DNA of 64,000 bases from assembly GCA_959607825.1 (NCBI GenBank), contig CAUHNW010000010.1, positions 40,109 to 104,108 of the forward strand. Direction: 5' to 3'. Origin of the DNA: HGM13006 sp900757695 (GTDB taxonomy: Bacteria > Bacillota > Clostridia > Oscillospirales > Oscillospiraceae). A program made the position numbers and the translations under genes. The notes beneath the pieces were generated by a model. That model was not told where the DNA came from and made no database searches. It saw nothing but the letters and a program-made list of their open reading frames with translations. This document shows positions 16,246 to 25,047 of the stretch, one piece after another; position 1 is the first letter of the stretch; every line of letters begins with the position of its first letter.

Positions 16246-17685
16246 TCAGGTTCTTTTGCAATCACCGGATTGGGCTGCCGCATTTTTCGGCTCCGTCACA
16301 GAAAGCTGTCGGTAGGTGCGGATAATGATAAACAGTGCAAAGAAGAATGTCAAGATATCCGACAGCGGGAAGGAGTAGAGCAGGCCGTCCAGACCAAAGA
16401 ATATTGGAAGGATAATGGGCAGGGATACACCGAAAATCACCTCACGGGTCAGGGAAATCAGTGTGGACTCCAAGGCTTTCCCCATGGCCTGCAAATAAAT
16501 AAAGGTTCCCTTGTTCACCATAGACAGGACGATCAGGCACAGATAGATGCGGAAGCTTCGAATCGCAAAATCCGTATAATAGCTGCTCTCATTGTCCGCT
16601 CCAAAGATTCCGATGAGCTGCCGAGGGAATACCTCTACAATGACCAGTGCAATGAGTCCAATGACCATCTCCCATGTCAGAAGATAGGTAAAAAGCTTTT
16701 TGGCACGGTCTTTCCGCCCTGCGCCGATGTTATACCCTACCACGGGAATGCAGCCCGCTGCCATGCCGATGGAAATGGAGATCGCAATCTGGTAGAACTT
16801 CATCACGATGCCCATGACCGCCAGCGGGATCTGAGAATACTCCGCCTGGCCGAAAATCGGATCTCTTGCCCCGTATTTGGTACACATGTTCTGGAACGCC
16901 GCCATGGAGAGTACCAGTGCGATCTGTGCAAGAAAGCTGGTGATCCCCAGCGTCAGGAACTGCTTCATCAGGCCGCCCCACATGCCAAAGCTGCTGCGGC
17001 TCAATTTCACGGCCTTCATGTGGAACAGATACCAGATGCTGAGCGCCGCCGTCAGGATCTGACCCAATACCGTTGCCACAGCCGCTCCCATCATCCCCAT
17101 GTGCAGGGGATAAATAAAGATCGGATCCAGAATCACATTGATCAGTGCGCCGGCCAGCGTTGCCGCCATGGCAAACCGTGGGCTTCCATCGGAGCGGATG
17201 ATCGGATTCATGGCCTGCCCAAACATATAAAAGGGCACGCCCAGCGCGATCCAGAAGAAATACTCTTTTGCACAGGCATGGGTCTCCGGATTTACGTTTC
17301 CGCCGAACAGGCTGAGAATTGGCTCCATAAAGATCAGGTACACCGCCGTCAGGATCACGCTCAGAAGCACACACAGGACAATGGCATTTCCAATGCTCCG
17401 ATGTGCGTCCTCTTTCCGGCCCGCTCCAAGACTGATGCTCACAAAGGCACAGCAGCCATCACCGATCAGCACCGCAATGGCCAGCGCTACCACGGTCAGC
17501 GGAAATACAACGGTATTGGCCGCATTGCCATAGGAGCCCAGATAGGTCGCATTGGCAATAAAGATCTGGTCTACCACATTGTAGAGCGCCGCCACCACCA
17601 GCGAGATCACACAGGGCACCGCATACCGCCGCATGAGCCGCCCCACAGGCTCCGTTTCCAAAAATGTGTTGGACTTTTCTCCCAT
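16246..17685 (-). CDS. MATE family multidrug/cation antiporter
   Basis: 479 residues, about 12 TM helices, with the NorM/DinF-like start PVGRLMRRYAVPCVISLVVA, DQIFIANATYLG and a repeated half (VMGIVMKFYQIAISISIGMA, CIPVVGYNIGAG). It exports drugs or metabolites in exchange for Na+ or H+; the substrate is unknown. The ATG at 17685 is preferred because GGAGG lies 10 bases upstream, while the ATG at 17694 is only one base from GGAGG. Its leader carries two terminator-like hairpins and a loop complementary to bases beside the ribosome site. Confidence 0.9.
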   Translation of the reverse strand: MGEKSNTFLETEPVGRLMRRYAVPCVISLVVAALYNVVDQIFIANATYLGSYGNAANTVVFPLTVVALAIAVLIGDGCCAFVSISLGAGRKEDAHRSIGNAIVLCVLLSVILTAVYLIFMEPILSLFGGNVNPETHACAKEYFFWIALGVPFYMFGQAMNPIIRSDGSPRFAMAATLAGALINVILDPIFIYPLHMGMMGAAVATVLGQILTAALSIWYLFHMKAVKLSRSSFGMWGGLMKQFLTLGITSFLAQIALVLSMAAFQNMCTKYGARDPIFGQAEYSQIPLAVMGIVMKFYQIAISISIGMAAGCIPVVGYNIGAGRKDRAKKLFTYLLTWEMVIGLIALVIVEVFPRQLIGIFGADNESSYYTDFAIRSFRIYLCLIVLSMVNKGTFIYLQAMGKALESTLISLTREVIFGVSLPIILPIFFGLDGLLYSFPLSDILTFFFALFIIIRTYRQLSVTEPKNAAAQSGDCKRT

Positions 17686-17701
17686 AATATTCATACCTCC
17701 A

Positions 17702-17758
17702 AAATCCAGAAAAAGCGCGCAGTCTTTTGCTGGATTTACGTCCGCATAGACTACACGC
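17702..17758 (-). promoter_or_regulatory. Structured leader of the MATE gene (possible attenuator)
   Basis: On the minus strand an 11-bp stem (17748-17758 with 17715-17725) is followed by TTTTT, giving a terminator-like hairpin right before the gene. Its 22-base loop contains AAATCCAG. The complementary CTGGATTT lies at 17702-17709, immediately before the GGAGG site, so a loop-to-ribosome-site pseudoknot could form. No known riboswitch consensus was recognised. Confidence 0.5.
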
Positions 17759-17770
17759 TTTTTTGCCCTA

Positions 17771-17820
17771 TAAAAATAAACGAGGGGCCGCAACTGGATT
17801 TACACAGTTACTGCCACTCG
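17771..17820 (-). terminator. Terminator after the small membrane protein gene
   Basis: On the minus strand CGAG-GGC-GTAACTG pairs with CAGTTGC-GCC-CTCG, followed by a TTTATTTTTA run. Its loop carries the same GTAAATCCAG 10-mer as the MATE leader hairpin. Confidence 0.75.
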
Positions 17821-17846
17821 TCTTTTTTATTTTACTCAATCTTATT

Positions 17847-18242
17847 TTATTTGTCAAAGGGAATTTTTCTGTTGTAGATTCCCGTATCCGTCAGTTTTTC
17901 TCGCTCGATGGGAATTGAAAAGCGATAGCGGCTCCCTTCCTGATAGAGATTTGGACGAAAGAAGCAGCTGGGCCGCTGCCGCAGCAGCGTATCTTCTCCC
18001 CCATTTTTCTGAATATCGGAAAGGACGGTATCCCGATCCAGCATGTCCCGTTCGGTATAGGCCGTCAAGGCTTCCACATTGGGCTCGCTTCGATAGAACA
18101 GGTAATTCATCAGATAGCTTGCCCCCTGATGATGGATCAGCAGAAATCCCACGGCTGCCAGCAGCAGTGCCGTCAGAATCCACAAATGTAAAATATTCTT
18201 CCGATAGAGGGAATACACAAAGCCCGAGCGCTTTACCTTCAT
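17847..18242 (-). CDS. Uncharacterised single-pass membrane protein
   Basis: 131 residues: a basic start, one TM helix (about residues 19-38, ILTALLLAAVGFLL), then an extracytoplasmic domain rich in Tyr, Arg and charged residues. No family was recognised. The ATG at 18242 has GGAGG upstream inside the comM tail, and it starts 1 base after the comM stop, so it is the second gene of a comM operon. The tail RYRFSIPIEREKL looks beta-rich. No function is proposed. Confidence 0.7.
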   Translation of the reverse strand: MKVKRSGFVYSLYRKNILHLWILTALLLAAVGFLLIHHQGASYLMNYLFYRSEPNVEALTAYTERDMLDRDTVLSDIQKNGGEDTLLRQRPSCFFRPNLYQEGSRYRFSIPIEREKLTDTGIYNRKIPFDK

Positions 18243-18243
18243 T

Positions 18244-19761
18244 TCAGTTCCTCCCCAGCTGGTATGTCCGGTACTGGATCGCCTCCGCCAGATGCTCCGG
18301 CTGGATCTCTGTGCTGTCCGCCAGATCTGCAATGGTACGGGCCACGCGCAGGATCCGGTCATAGCTTCTGGCCGTTAAATTCATGGACTCAAAGGCCATT
18401 TTCATGAGGCCCGTGCAGGTCTCATCCAACCGACAGTATTTCTGTACCCCGGCTGGGGGCATTGCCGCATTGCAGGAGATCTTGTCCTCTCGAAAGCGCA
18501 GGAGTTGCCGCTGTCTCGCCGCATCCACCCGCTCTTTTATTGCCGCCGAGGATTCCCCCGGCGCTCTGGACGCAAGGGACTCAAATTCCACTGCGGGCAC
18601 CTCTACGATCATATCGATCCGATCCAGCAGTGGCCCGGACAGTCGGGAAAGATACTGCTCCACAGACCGCTGGGTACAGCTGCACCGTCCCGAGGGGTGC
18701 CCATACCATCCGCACTTGCAGGGATTCATGGCGCACACCAGCATAAACCGGCTGGGATAGGAGCAGGAACCGCTGACCCTCGAAATCGTCACCTTGCCGT
18801 CCTCCAGAGGCTGCCGCATGATTTCCAGCGCTTCCTTTGAGAATTCCGGCAGCTCATCGAGAAACAGGATCCCATTGTGGGCAAGGCTGATCTCACCGGG
18901 CTTCGGCGTAGAGCCGCCCCCCGCCAGCCCCGCCGGAGATACCGTATGATGGGGAGAGCGGAAGGGGCGCGATGTCACCAGCGGCTGCTGACGGGTCAGC
19001 AGTCCCATCACCGAATAGATTTGGCTGACCTCCAGCGATTCTTCTCGGGACATATCCGGCAGAATGGACGGGAGACGTTTTGCCAGCATACTCTTTCCTG
19101 CGCCCGGCGGCCCCACCATCAGAATATTGTGGGAGCCTGCCGCTGCAATTTCCAGCGCACGCTTTACATTCTCCTGCCCCTTCACATCCGCAAAATCCAG
19201 AAGCTTTTCCGGGTGCTTCTCCGGAATCCATGGTGCTACCGGCTCCATGGTACGGATCCCCGTCAGATGGTCGCAGAGCTGTCCCACGGTTTTGGGCGCA
19301 TAGACCGTAATACCCCCTGCCAACGTTGCCTCAGGGCCATTCTCCTCCGGCACCACAATGGTATCGATCCCCGCTTTTTTTGCGGAGAGTACCATGGGCA
19401 GCACACCAGATACGCCCCGGAGCTCCCCGCTCATGCTGAGTTCCCCCAGAAAGGCCCAGTTATCCCCGGGCAGCCGCAGCTGTCCCGCCGCAGCCAGAAT
19501 GCCAAGAAGAATCGGCAGGTCGTAGACCGTACCGGATTTTTTTGTGCCCGCCGGGGCCAGATTGATGGTGATGCGTGTTGTGGGGAACTTAAACCCCGTA
19601 CTGGTAATGGCCGCCCGGACACGCTCTCTGGATTCCTTTACCGCCGCATCCGGAAGTCCTACAATATCAAATCCCGGCAGCCCCGATGCAATGCAGCACT
19701 CCACCTCCACAAGATAGCCTGCTATCCCCGAAAGTCCCATGGATCTCAGATGCAAAACCAC
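18244..19761 (-). CDS. comM: ComM/YifB-family AAA+ ATPase (Mg-chelatase-like)
   Basis: 505 residues. An N-terminal Lon-like fold (GLPGFDIVGLPDAAVKESRE) is followed by an AAA+ domain with Walker A VGPPGAGKSMLAKR, a DELPEF Walker B region, and the cysteine-rich insert CAMNPCKCGWYGHP. In Gram-negatives ComM is a branch-migration helicase used in natural transformation. In Clostridia the role is less clear. It is first in an operon with the small membrane protein. Confidence 0.92.
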   Translation of the reverse strand: MVLHLRSMGLSGIAGYLVEVECCIASGLPGFDIVGLPDAAVKESRERVRAAITSTGFKFPTTRITINLAPAGTKKSGTVYDLPILLGILAAAGQLRLPGDNWAFLGELSMSGELRGVSGVLPMVLSAKKAGIDTIVVPEENGPEATLAGGITVYAPKTVGQLCDHLTGIRTMEPVAPWIPEKHPEKLLDFADVKGQENVKRALEIAAAGSHNILMVGPPGAGKSMLAKRLPSILPDMSREESLEVSQIYSVMGLLTRQQPLVTSRPFRSPHHTVSPAGLAGGGSTPKPGEISLAHNGILFLDELPEFSKEALEIMRQPLEDGKVTISRVSGSCSYPSRFMLVCAMNPCKCGWYGHPSGRCSCTQRSVEQYLSRLSGPLLDRIDMIVEVPAVEFESLASRAPGESSAAIKERVDAARQRQLLRFREDKISCNAAMPPAGVQKYCRLDETCTGLMKMAFESMNLTARSYDRILRVARTIADLADSTEIQPEHLAEAIQYRTYQLGRN

Positions 19762-19793
19762 GTATATTTCCCCCTTCCGCAGTAGGAATATTC

Positions 19794-19823
19794 ATAATAC
19801 TCCCTGCTGTTTTGCTGTGTAAA
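19794..19823 (-). promoter_or_regulatory. Probable comM promoter
   Basis: Minus-strand TTTACA (19818-19823), an 18-base spacer and TATTAT (19794-19799). Confidence 0.5.
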
Positions 19824-19998
19824 AAGCTGGTACGAACGTCTCATATGAGGCAGGAGATTTTTCCATTTCTGTTTTCATTTTATCGCATTCATTGTGAAAT
19901 TTCAAACAATTATTTTATGCAACATCACATGGCATTCCAACACTTTAGCGTGTTTCATTGTGACTTTCTGCAAAGTTTCATAAATATCTTGCAGAAGA

Positions 19999-20028
19999 TT
20001 TACATTCTCCCCGGTTTTATGGTACAAT
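19999..20028 (+). promoter_or_regulatory. Promoter of pyruvate:ferredoxin oxidoreductase
   Basis: TTTACA (19999-20004), an 18-base spacer and TACAAT (20023-20028). This leaves a leader of about 85 bases before the TTG start. The remainder of the 19762-20121 gap is AT-rich and holds no gene. Confidence 0.65.
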
Positions 20029-20121
20029 GAAGGAGCTGCGAGTGAGGATATCGTGACACATACTCTCACGGCGGGCGAAAGAATAAATATTCACGCCCAA
20101 ACGATTCAAGGAGGAATTACT

Positions 20122-23100
20122 TTGGCTAGAAAGCTGAAAACCATGGACGGCAATAATGCCGCCGCACATGTGGCCTATGCGTTTACCGATGTTGCCGCAA
20201 TTTATCCCATCACCCCCTCCTCTGTCATGGCAGAGCATATTGACGAGTGGGCTGCCGCAGGCCGGAAGAATCTCTTCGGTCAGACGGTAAAAGTCGCCGA
20301 AATGCAGTCCGAGGGCGGCGCCGCCGGCGCTGTACACGGAAGCCTGATGTCCGGCGCACTGACTACAACCTTTACCGCATCCCAGGGTCTGCTCCTGATG
20401 ATCCCCAACATGTATAAAATCGCCGCAGAGAATCTCCCCTGCGTCATGCATGTATCCGCCCGTGCCCTTGCCACCCACGCCCTGTCCATCTTCGGCGATC
20501 ACAGCGACGTAATGGCATGCCGCGGCACCGGCTTTGCCATGCTGGCATCCTCTAACCCGCAGGAGGTCATGGATCTGGCTGCGGTCGCACATCTTGCGGC
20601 CATTGAAGGCTCCGCCGCCTTCCTGCACTTCTTCGACGGCTTCCGCACCTCCCATGAGATCCAGAAGATCGGCGTATGGGACTATGCGGATCTGGACGAA
20701 ATGCTGGACAAGGAGAAGGTTCAGGCCTTCCGGAACGCCGCATTGAACCCCAACCATCCCCATATCAAGGGCTCTGCACAGAACCCCGATATCTTCTTCC
20801 AGACCCGTGAGGCCTGCAATACGCATTATAATGAGATCCCCGGCGTCGTGGTCAAGTATATGAACAAGGTCAACGAAAAGCTGGGCACCAACTACCAGCC
20901 CTTCAACTACTATGGCGCTCCCGATGCCGAGTACGTCGTGATCTCCATGGGCTCCTCCTGTGACGCCCTGATGGAAGTCTGCGATTATCTGAACTCCACC
21001 GGCAAGAAGGTCGGCATGGTAAATGTACATCTGTACCGCCCCTTCTGCCCCGAGTATCTGATCAATGTTCTGCCCGAAACCGTAAAGGGCATTGCCGTTC
21101 TGGATCGCTGCAAGGAACCCGGCGCTCTGGGCGAGCCGCTGTATCTGGACGTGGTCACTGCACTGGCCGGCTCCAAGTTCGGCTCTGTTCCCGTTATCGG
21201 CGGCCGTTACGGCCTCGGCTCCAAGGACGTGGGCACCGGCTGCCTGATCTCCGCTTATCTGAACCTCATGAAGGACAAGCCGCAGGCTCCCTTTACCTTG
21301 GGCATCAACGATGACGTGACCCACCTGAGCCTGCCCATCACCGACAATACCGACTGTCAGGCCAAGGGCAACACCGCATGTAAATTCTGGGGCCTCGGCT
21401 CTGACGGCACCGTTGGCGCCAACAAGAACTCCATTAAGATCATCGGTGACAACACCGACCTTAACGCACAGGCCTACTTCCAGTATGACTCCAAGAAGTC
21501 CGGCGGCGTCACCATCTCCCATCTGCGGTTTGGCCCTGAGCCCATCCGCTCCAGCTACTATGTCACCGCTTCCGACTTTGTTGCCTGTCATAACGCCTCC
21601 TATCTGGAGAAGTATCCCATGGCACAGGATTGTAAGCCCGGTGGAACCTTCCTGATCAACTGCTCCTACGATGTTGAAGAGCTTGGCAAGGTGCTTCCCG
21701 TTGAAGCAAAGCAGTACATTGCCAAGAACCACGTGAACGTCTACACCATCGATGCCGTTAAGATTGGCAAGGAATTGGGGCTCGGCACCAAGTACAACAT
21801 GGTGCTCATGTCCGCCTTCTTTAAGCTGGCAAACATCATCCCCATTGACGATGCGGTTCGCTACATGAAGGAAGCCTGCCAGACCTCTTACGGCAAGCTG
21901 GGGGATGAGGTTGTAAACAAGAACAAGAATGCAGTTGACGCCGGTCTCACCGGTATCGTCAAGCTGGATATCCCCGCCGATTGGGCCACCACCACCGAAG
22001 GCGGCGTAGAGGCACTGCCTGCCGCTTCCGGCAACAAGGTTCTCGACACCTTTGTAAAGGACGTGCTGATTCCCGCCAACGCACAGCGCGGTGATGAGAT
22101 TCCCGTCTCCAAGCTGATGCCGCAGGCGGACGGCTCCCTGCCCTCCGGCACTGCCGCCTTTGAGAAGCGCGGTATTGCGGTAGAGGTTCCCGTATGGCTG
22201 CCTGAGAACTGCATCCAGTGCAACCGCTGCTCTTACGTCTGCCCCCATGCCGTGATTCGTCCCTTCGTCATGAATGACGAGGAGCTGAAGAACGCACCCG
22301 AGGGCACCAAGTCCACCAAGATGCTGGGCAAGGGCACCGATGGCATGCATTTCTCCATTGCCATCTCCCCCATGGACTGCACCGGCTGCGGCTCCTGCAT
22401 CAACGTCTGCCCCGCCAAGAACAAGGCGCTGACCTCCAAGCCTCTCGCCGAGGCCATGGGTGATGAGCCTGTCTTTGAGTACGCTACCAAGAAGGTTACG
22501 GAAAAGCCCGTTCCCTTTAAGGCCAGCACCGTCAAGGGCTCTCAGTTCAAGACGCCGCTGTTCGAGTTCTCCGGCGCCTGCGCAGGCTGCGGCGAAACGC
22601 CTTATGTCAAGCTGATCACCCAGCTCTTTGGTGACCGCATGGTCATCGCCAACGCCACCGGCTGCTCCTCCATCTGGGGCGCCAGCGCACCTTCTATCCC
22701 CTATACCGTCAACAAGTGCGGCAAGGGTCCCGCTTGGGCAAACTCCCTGTTTGAGGATAACGCCGAATTTGGCTACGGCATGATGCTGGGCTCCCAGCAG
22801 CGCCGTGCAAATCTTCAGGGTCTGGTCGCTGAGCTTGTGAAGGAAGAGATCCCCGCCGATCTGAAGGCTGCCGCCGAGACATGGCTGGCCGCCAGCAACC
22901 AGGGCGAGGGCTCCCGGATCCCCTCTGCGGACTTCGAGGCAGAGATCAAGAAGTATCAGGACGCTGTCCCCGCACTGGGCGAAATTGCGCAGATGACCGA
23001 CATGCTGGTAAAGCCTTCCCAGTGGATCTTCGGCGGCGACGGCTGGGCCTACGATATCGGCTACGGTGGTCTCGACCATGTACTGGCCCAGAACCAGAAC

Positions 23101-23652
23101 GTCAACATCTTTGTTCTGGATACTGAGGTTTACTCCAACACCGGCGGACAGGCCTCCAAGGCGACCCCCATCGGCGCTGTGGCTGAGTTTGCCGCTGCCG
23201 GTAAGGCCGTAAAGAAGAAGGATCTGGCACAGATTGCCATGACCTACGGCTATGTCTATGTGGCACAGATCGCCATGGGCGCTGACTACCAGCAGACCCT
23301 GAATGCCATCATGGAGGCCGAGGCCTACGATGGCCCCTCCCTGATCATTGCCTACGCACCCTGCATCAATCACCACGCAAAGGCAGGCATGGGCAAGGCC
23401 ATGGAGACCATGGAGCGTGCAGTCAAGGCCGGCTACTGGCATCTGTTCCGGTTCAATCCCGAGAAGGAGAAGCCCTTCACGCTGGATTCCAAGGAGCCGA
23501 CGGATCGCTACAACGACTATATCATGTCCGAGAGCCGTTACAGCTCTCTGGCCAAGAGCTTCCCGGATCGTGCAAAGGAGCTCTTTGCAGAAGCAGAGGA
23601 GTTTGCCGCCGAGAAGTATCAGGATCTCACCAAGCGCCAGCAGAATCAGTAA
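20122..23652 (+). CDS. nifJ: Pyruvate:ferredoxin (flavodoxin) oxidoreductase, single chain
   Basis: 1176 residues, the full length of homodimeric PFOR. It oxidises pyruvate with CoA to acetyl-CoA and CO2 and reduces ferredoxin in the cytoplasm, the central step of anaerobic fermentation. Domains in order: pyruvate/TPP domain I (YPITPSSVMAEHIDEW), domain II, the gamma domain, two 4Fe-4S motifs (CIQCNRCSYVCP near 697, CTGCGSCINVCP near 753), a third-cluster cysteine (CAGCGETPYVKL near 820) and TPP/Mg binding GDGWAYDIG near 972 with TEVYSNTGGQASKATP. The TTG at 20122 has AGGAGG upstream and matches the family start; the GTG at 20053 does not. Codon bias indicates high expression. Confidence 0.97.
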   Translation: MARKLKTMDGNNAAAHVAYAFTDVAAIYPITPSSVMAEHIDEWAAAGRKNLFGQTVKVAEMQSEGGAAGAVHGSLMSGALTTTFTASQGLLLMIPNMYKIAAENLPCVMHVSARALATHALSIFGDHSDVMACRGTGFAMLASSNPQEVMDLAAVAHLAAIEGSAAFLHFFDGFRTSHEIQKIGVWDYADLDEMLDKEKVQAFRNAALNPNHPHIKGSAQNPDIFFQTREACNTHYNEIPGVVVKYMNKVNEKLGTNYQPFNYYGAPDAEYVVISMGSSCDALMEVCDYLNSTGKKVGMVNVHLYRPFCPEYLINVLPETVKGIAVLDRCKEPGALGEPLYLDVVTALAGSKFGSVPVIGGRYGLGSKDVGTGCLISAYLNLMKDKPQAPFTLGINDDVTHLSLPITDNTDCQAKGNTACKFWGLGSDGTVGANKNSIKIIGDNTDLNAQAYFQYDSKKSGGVTISHLRFGPEPIRSSYYVTASDFVACHNASYLEKYPMAQDCKPGGTFLINCSYDVEELGKVLPVEAKQYIAKNHVNVYTIDAVKIGKELGLGTKYNMVLMSAFFKLANIIPIDDAVRYMKEACQTSYGKLGDEVVNKNKNAVDAGLTGIVKLDIPADWATTTEGGVEALPAASGNKVLDTFVKDVLIPANAQRGDEIPVSKLMPQADGSLPSGTAAFEKRGIAVEVPVWLPENCIQCNRCSYVCPHAVIRPFVMNDEELKNAPEGTKSTKMLGKGTDGMHFSIAISPMDCTGCGSCINVCPAKNKALTSKPLAEAMGDEPVFEYATKKVTEKPVPFKASTVKGSQFKTPLFEFSGACAGCGETPYVKLITQLFGDRMVIANATGCSSIWGASAPSIPYTVNKCGKGPAWANSLFEDNAEFGYGMMLGSQQRRANLQGLVAELVKEEIPADLKAAAETWLAASNQGEGSRIPSADFEAEIKKYQDAVPALGEIAQMTDMLVKPSQWIFGGDGWAYDIGYGGLDHVLAQNQNVNIFVLDTEVYSNTGGQASKATPIGAVAEFAAAGKAVKKKDLAQIAMTYGYVYVAQIAMGADYQQTLNAIMEAEAYDGPSLIIAYAPCINHHAKAGMGKAMETMERAVKAGYWHLFRFNPEKEKPFTLDSKEPTDRYNDYIMSESRYSSLAKSFPDRAKELFAEAEEFAAEKYQDLTKRQQNQ

Positions 23653-23667
23653 TTTTAGCGTTCATTC

Positions 23668-23700
23668 GCACCGGGGACAGCTTGTCCCCGGTGCTTTTTT
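23668..23700 (+). terminator. Terminator of the PFOR gene
   Basis: GCACCGGGGACA pairs with TGTCCCCGGTGC, followed by TTTTTT. Confidence 0.93.
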
Positions 23701-23856
23701 ACCTCCGCCCCCCAAAAAAGTACGCAAATCCTGCAAAATTTATGATTTTATCGGCATTTCCCCGATTTTCAGGGCTATTTTATGCATGTACTATCTATAT
23801 TCCTTATGATTTTGCACCTCCATACAAAAAACTTGCAGAATTTCTCTTTTGCCCCC

Positions 23857-23885
23857 TTGACATGGCGCAGAATTTGTAATAGAAT
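23857..23885 (+). promoter_or_regulatory. Strong sigma-A promoter of an RNA unit
   Basis: A consensus TTGACA (23857-23862), exactly 17 bases, then TAGAAT (23880-23885). Transcription should begin near 23891. No credible reading frame follows. Confidence 0.8.
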
Positions 23886-23890
23886 AGGAA

Positions 23891-24084
23891 CACAGCAAAA
23901 CGTATGATACGTTTTGTAACAAATGGTACCATCGGAGTGTCACCCGATGCTTCCATTTATGCAGTGCTTCCGATCCGGCTGTCTGTTCAGGTCACCTCCC
24001 TGAGTCGTAGCCAGGCAGTCGGTTGTTGGGAAACCGCTCAGGACGACGGATTGTTTTGCTCCACGCAAAATGATTCGTCTTTTT
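23891..24084 (+). ncRNA. Candidate structured RNA with own promoter and terminator
   Basis: Between a strong promoter and a terminator lies about 195 bases with serial hairpins. One is a perfect 10-bp inverted repeat (23896-23916). A second is AAATGG/CCATTT enclosing CATCGG/CCGATG (23921-23958). A third is CCGA, CTGTCTG and TCAGG with their complements (23970-24022). The last is the terminator. AGCAAAAC near the 5' end can also pair with GTTTTGCT (24053-24060), closing a 6S-like rod. I recognise no riboswitch consensus. It may be a free small RNA or a leader controlling gntR; gntR also has its own promoter. Confidence 0.5.
23896..23916. repeat. Perfect 21-base palindrome at the transcription start
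   Basis: 10-base arms CAAAACGTAT and ATACGTTTTG around a single G, beginning about 5 bases after the expected start site. The position suits a repressor operator; it could also form a hairpin in the RNA. Confidence 0.9.
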
Positions 24085-24085
24085 C
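24042..24085 (+). terminator. Terminator of the structured RNA unit
   Basis: GACGA pairs with TCGTC and TTTTGC with GCAAAA, followed by TTTTT. Confidence 0.7.
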
Positions 24086-24096
24086 CTGCTTTACCC

Positions 24097-24124
24097 TTGA
24101 ATTTTTCGTTTTTTTTGCTATACT
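24097..24124 (+). promoter_or_regulatory. gntR promoter
   Basis: TTGAAT (24097-24102), a 16-base spacer and TATACT (24119-24124), downstream of the RNA-unit terminator. Confidence 0.6.
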
Positions 24125-24181
24125 AATTAGAAAAAGAATGTGAATACCGCTCCAAGTATTCCAAATTTTAGGTGATATAAC

Positions 24182-24985
24182 ATGAACTCTACCAATAGTC
24201 TGATTCTAAATGCGAAGCTGTCTCTGGACAGCGATGTACCTCTTTATAACCAGCTGGTTGCCATTATCAAGCGGCACATCTCCGCTGGTATCTTGGTGCC
24301 CGGGGATCTGCTCCCCTCCGAGTCTGAGCTGTGCAAGGCTCTTTCCATCTCCCGCTCCACAGTCCGTCAGGCCATCGGTGCGCTGGAATCCGAGGGACTT
24401 GTGGTACGCCGTCAGGGCAAGGGCACCTTTGTGGCAGAGCCCAAGGTACACCGGAAGACCGAGCGGGTATACTCCTTCACTGCGGAAATGACCGCCATGG
24501 GACTGACGCCTTCCTCTGACTTGATCGAGTTTACCGTCATTACCCCCACACCGGATATTGTAAAGATGCTGGAGCTCCGCAGCAGCGACACCAAGGTCTA
24601 TAAGTTCACCCGTATCCGTAAGGTCAACGGGGAACCGCTGATGCTGGAAACCTCCTTCTATCCCCAGTACATCTACCCCAACCTGACGCCTGAGCTGTTG
24701 ACCACCCACTCCTTCTATTCCCTGCTCTATGATGTAGGCGTTATCCCTTACACGGCTGTGGATTCCTATGAAGCAGTGAAGTTCAGCAAATCCGATGCAG
24801 AATTGCTCCATTGCCGTGCCGGCAGCGCAGGCTTCTTTGTCCAGCGGCAGACCCGTACGGAGAGCGGCGAGTGCTACGAGTTCACCCAGACCTATATGCG
24901 CGGTGATCGTGCCTCTCTGGATATCGTGCTCCACAAGGACGGCGTCACCTTCTCCAGAAGTGTTGATAAGACCCACACCGGCTAA
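24182..24985 (+). CDS. GntR/HutC-family transcription regulator with UTRA domain
   Basis: 267 residues. The N-terminal winged helix (PLYNQLVAIIKRHISAG, then LPSESELCKALSISRSTVRQ and VVRRQGKGTFV) is followed by a UTRA ligand domain of about 170 residues, typical of regulators sensing sugar phosphates, amino sugars or histidine intermediates. The start at 24182 is the first in-frame ATG of the domain. It is flanked by its own promoter and terminator with no target gene in the same unit, so its regulon is unknown. The palindrome at 23896 is one candidate operator. Confidence 0.9.
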   Translation: MNSTNSLILNAKLSLDSDVPLYNQLVAIIKRHISAGILVPGDLLPSESELCKALSISRSTVRQAIGALESEGLVVRRQGKGTFVAEPKVHRKTERVYSFTAEMTAMGLTPSSDLIEFTVITPTPDIVKMLELRSSDTKVYKFTRIRKVNGEPLMLETSFYPQYIYPNLTPELLTTHSFYSLLYDVGVIPYTAVDSYEAVKFSKSDAELLHCRAGSAGFFVQRQTRTESGECYEFTQTYMRGDRASLDIVLHKDGVTFSRSVDKTHTG

Positions 24986-24991
24986 CCATTG

Positions 24992-25017
24992 CGCCCCCGG
25001 GACTCCGGGGGCGTTTT
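24992..25017 (+). terminator. gntR terminator
   Basis: CGCCCCCGG pairs with CCGGGGGCG, followed by TTTT. Confidence 0.88.
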
Positions 25018-25047
25018 CCATGCACGCCCCTTCCCTGAAACTCCCCC

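Noticed and set aside
17702..17758. Guanidine-II (mini-ykkC) riboswitch before the MATE gene
   Set aside because: The two hairpins are too long and their loops are not the conserved ACGR tetraloops.
20017..23442. Open frame of about 1140 codons antisense to the PFOR gene
   Set aside because: A shadow of the strongly biased codons of PFOR. Its protein is low complexity in Gly/Val/Asp and matches no family, and the sense frame has all PFOR motifs.
23920..24085. T-box, M-box, SAM or cobalamin riboswitch in the RNA unit
   Set aside because: A GGTACC and some AGG/GGA blocks invite comparison, but the conserved cores of those classes are not present in order.
23904..24143. 79-codon frame through the structured RNA unit
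   Set aside because: It has no ribosome site, spans the terminator hairpin and has no recognisable protein features.
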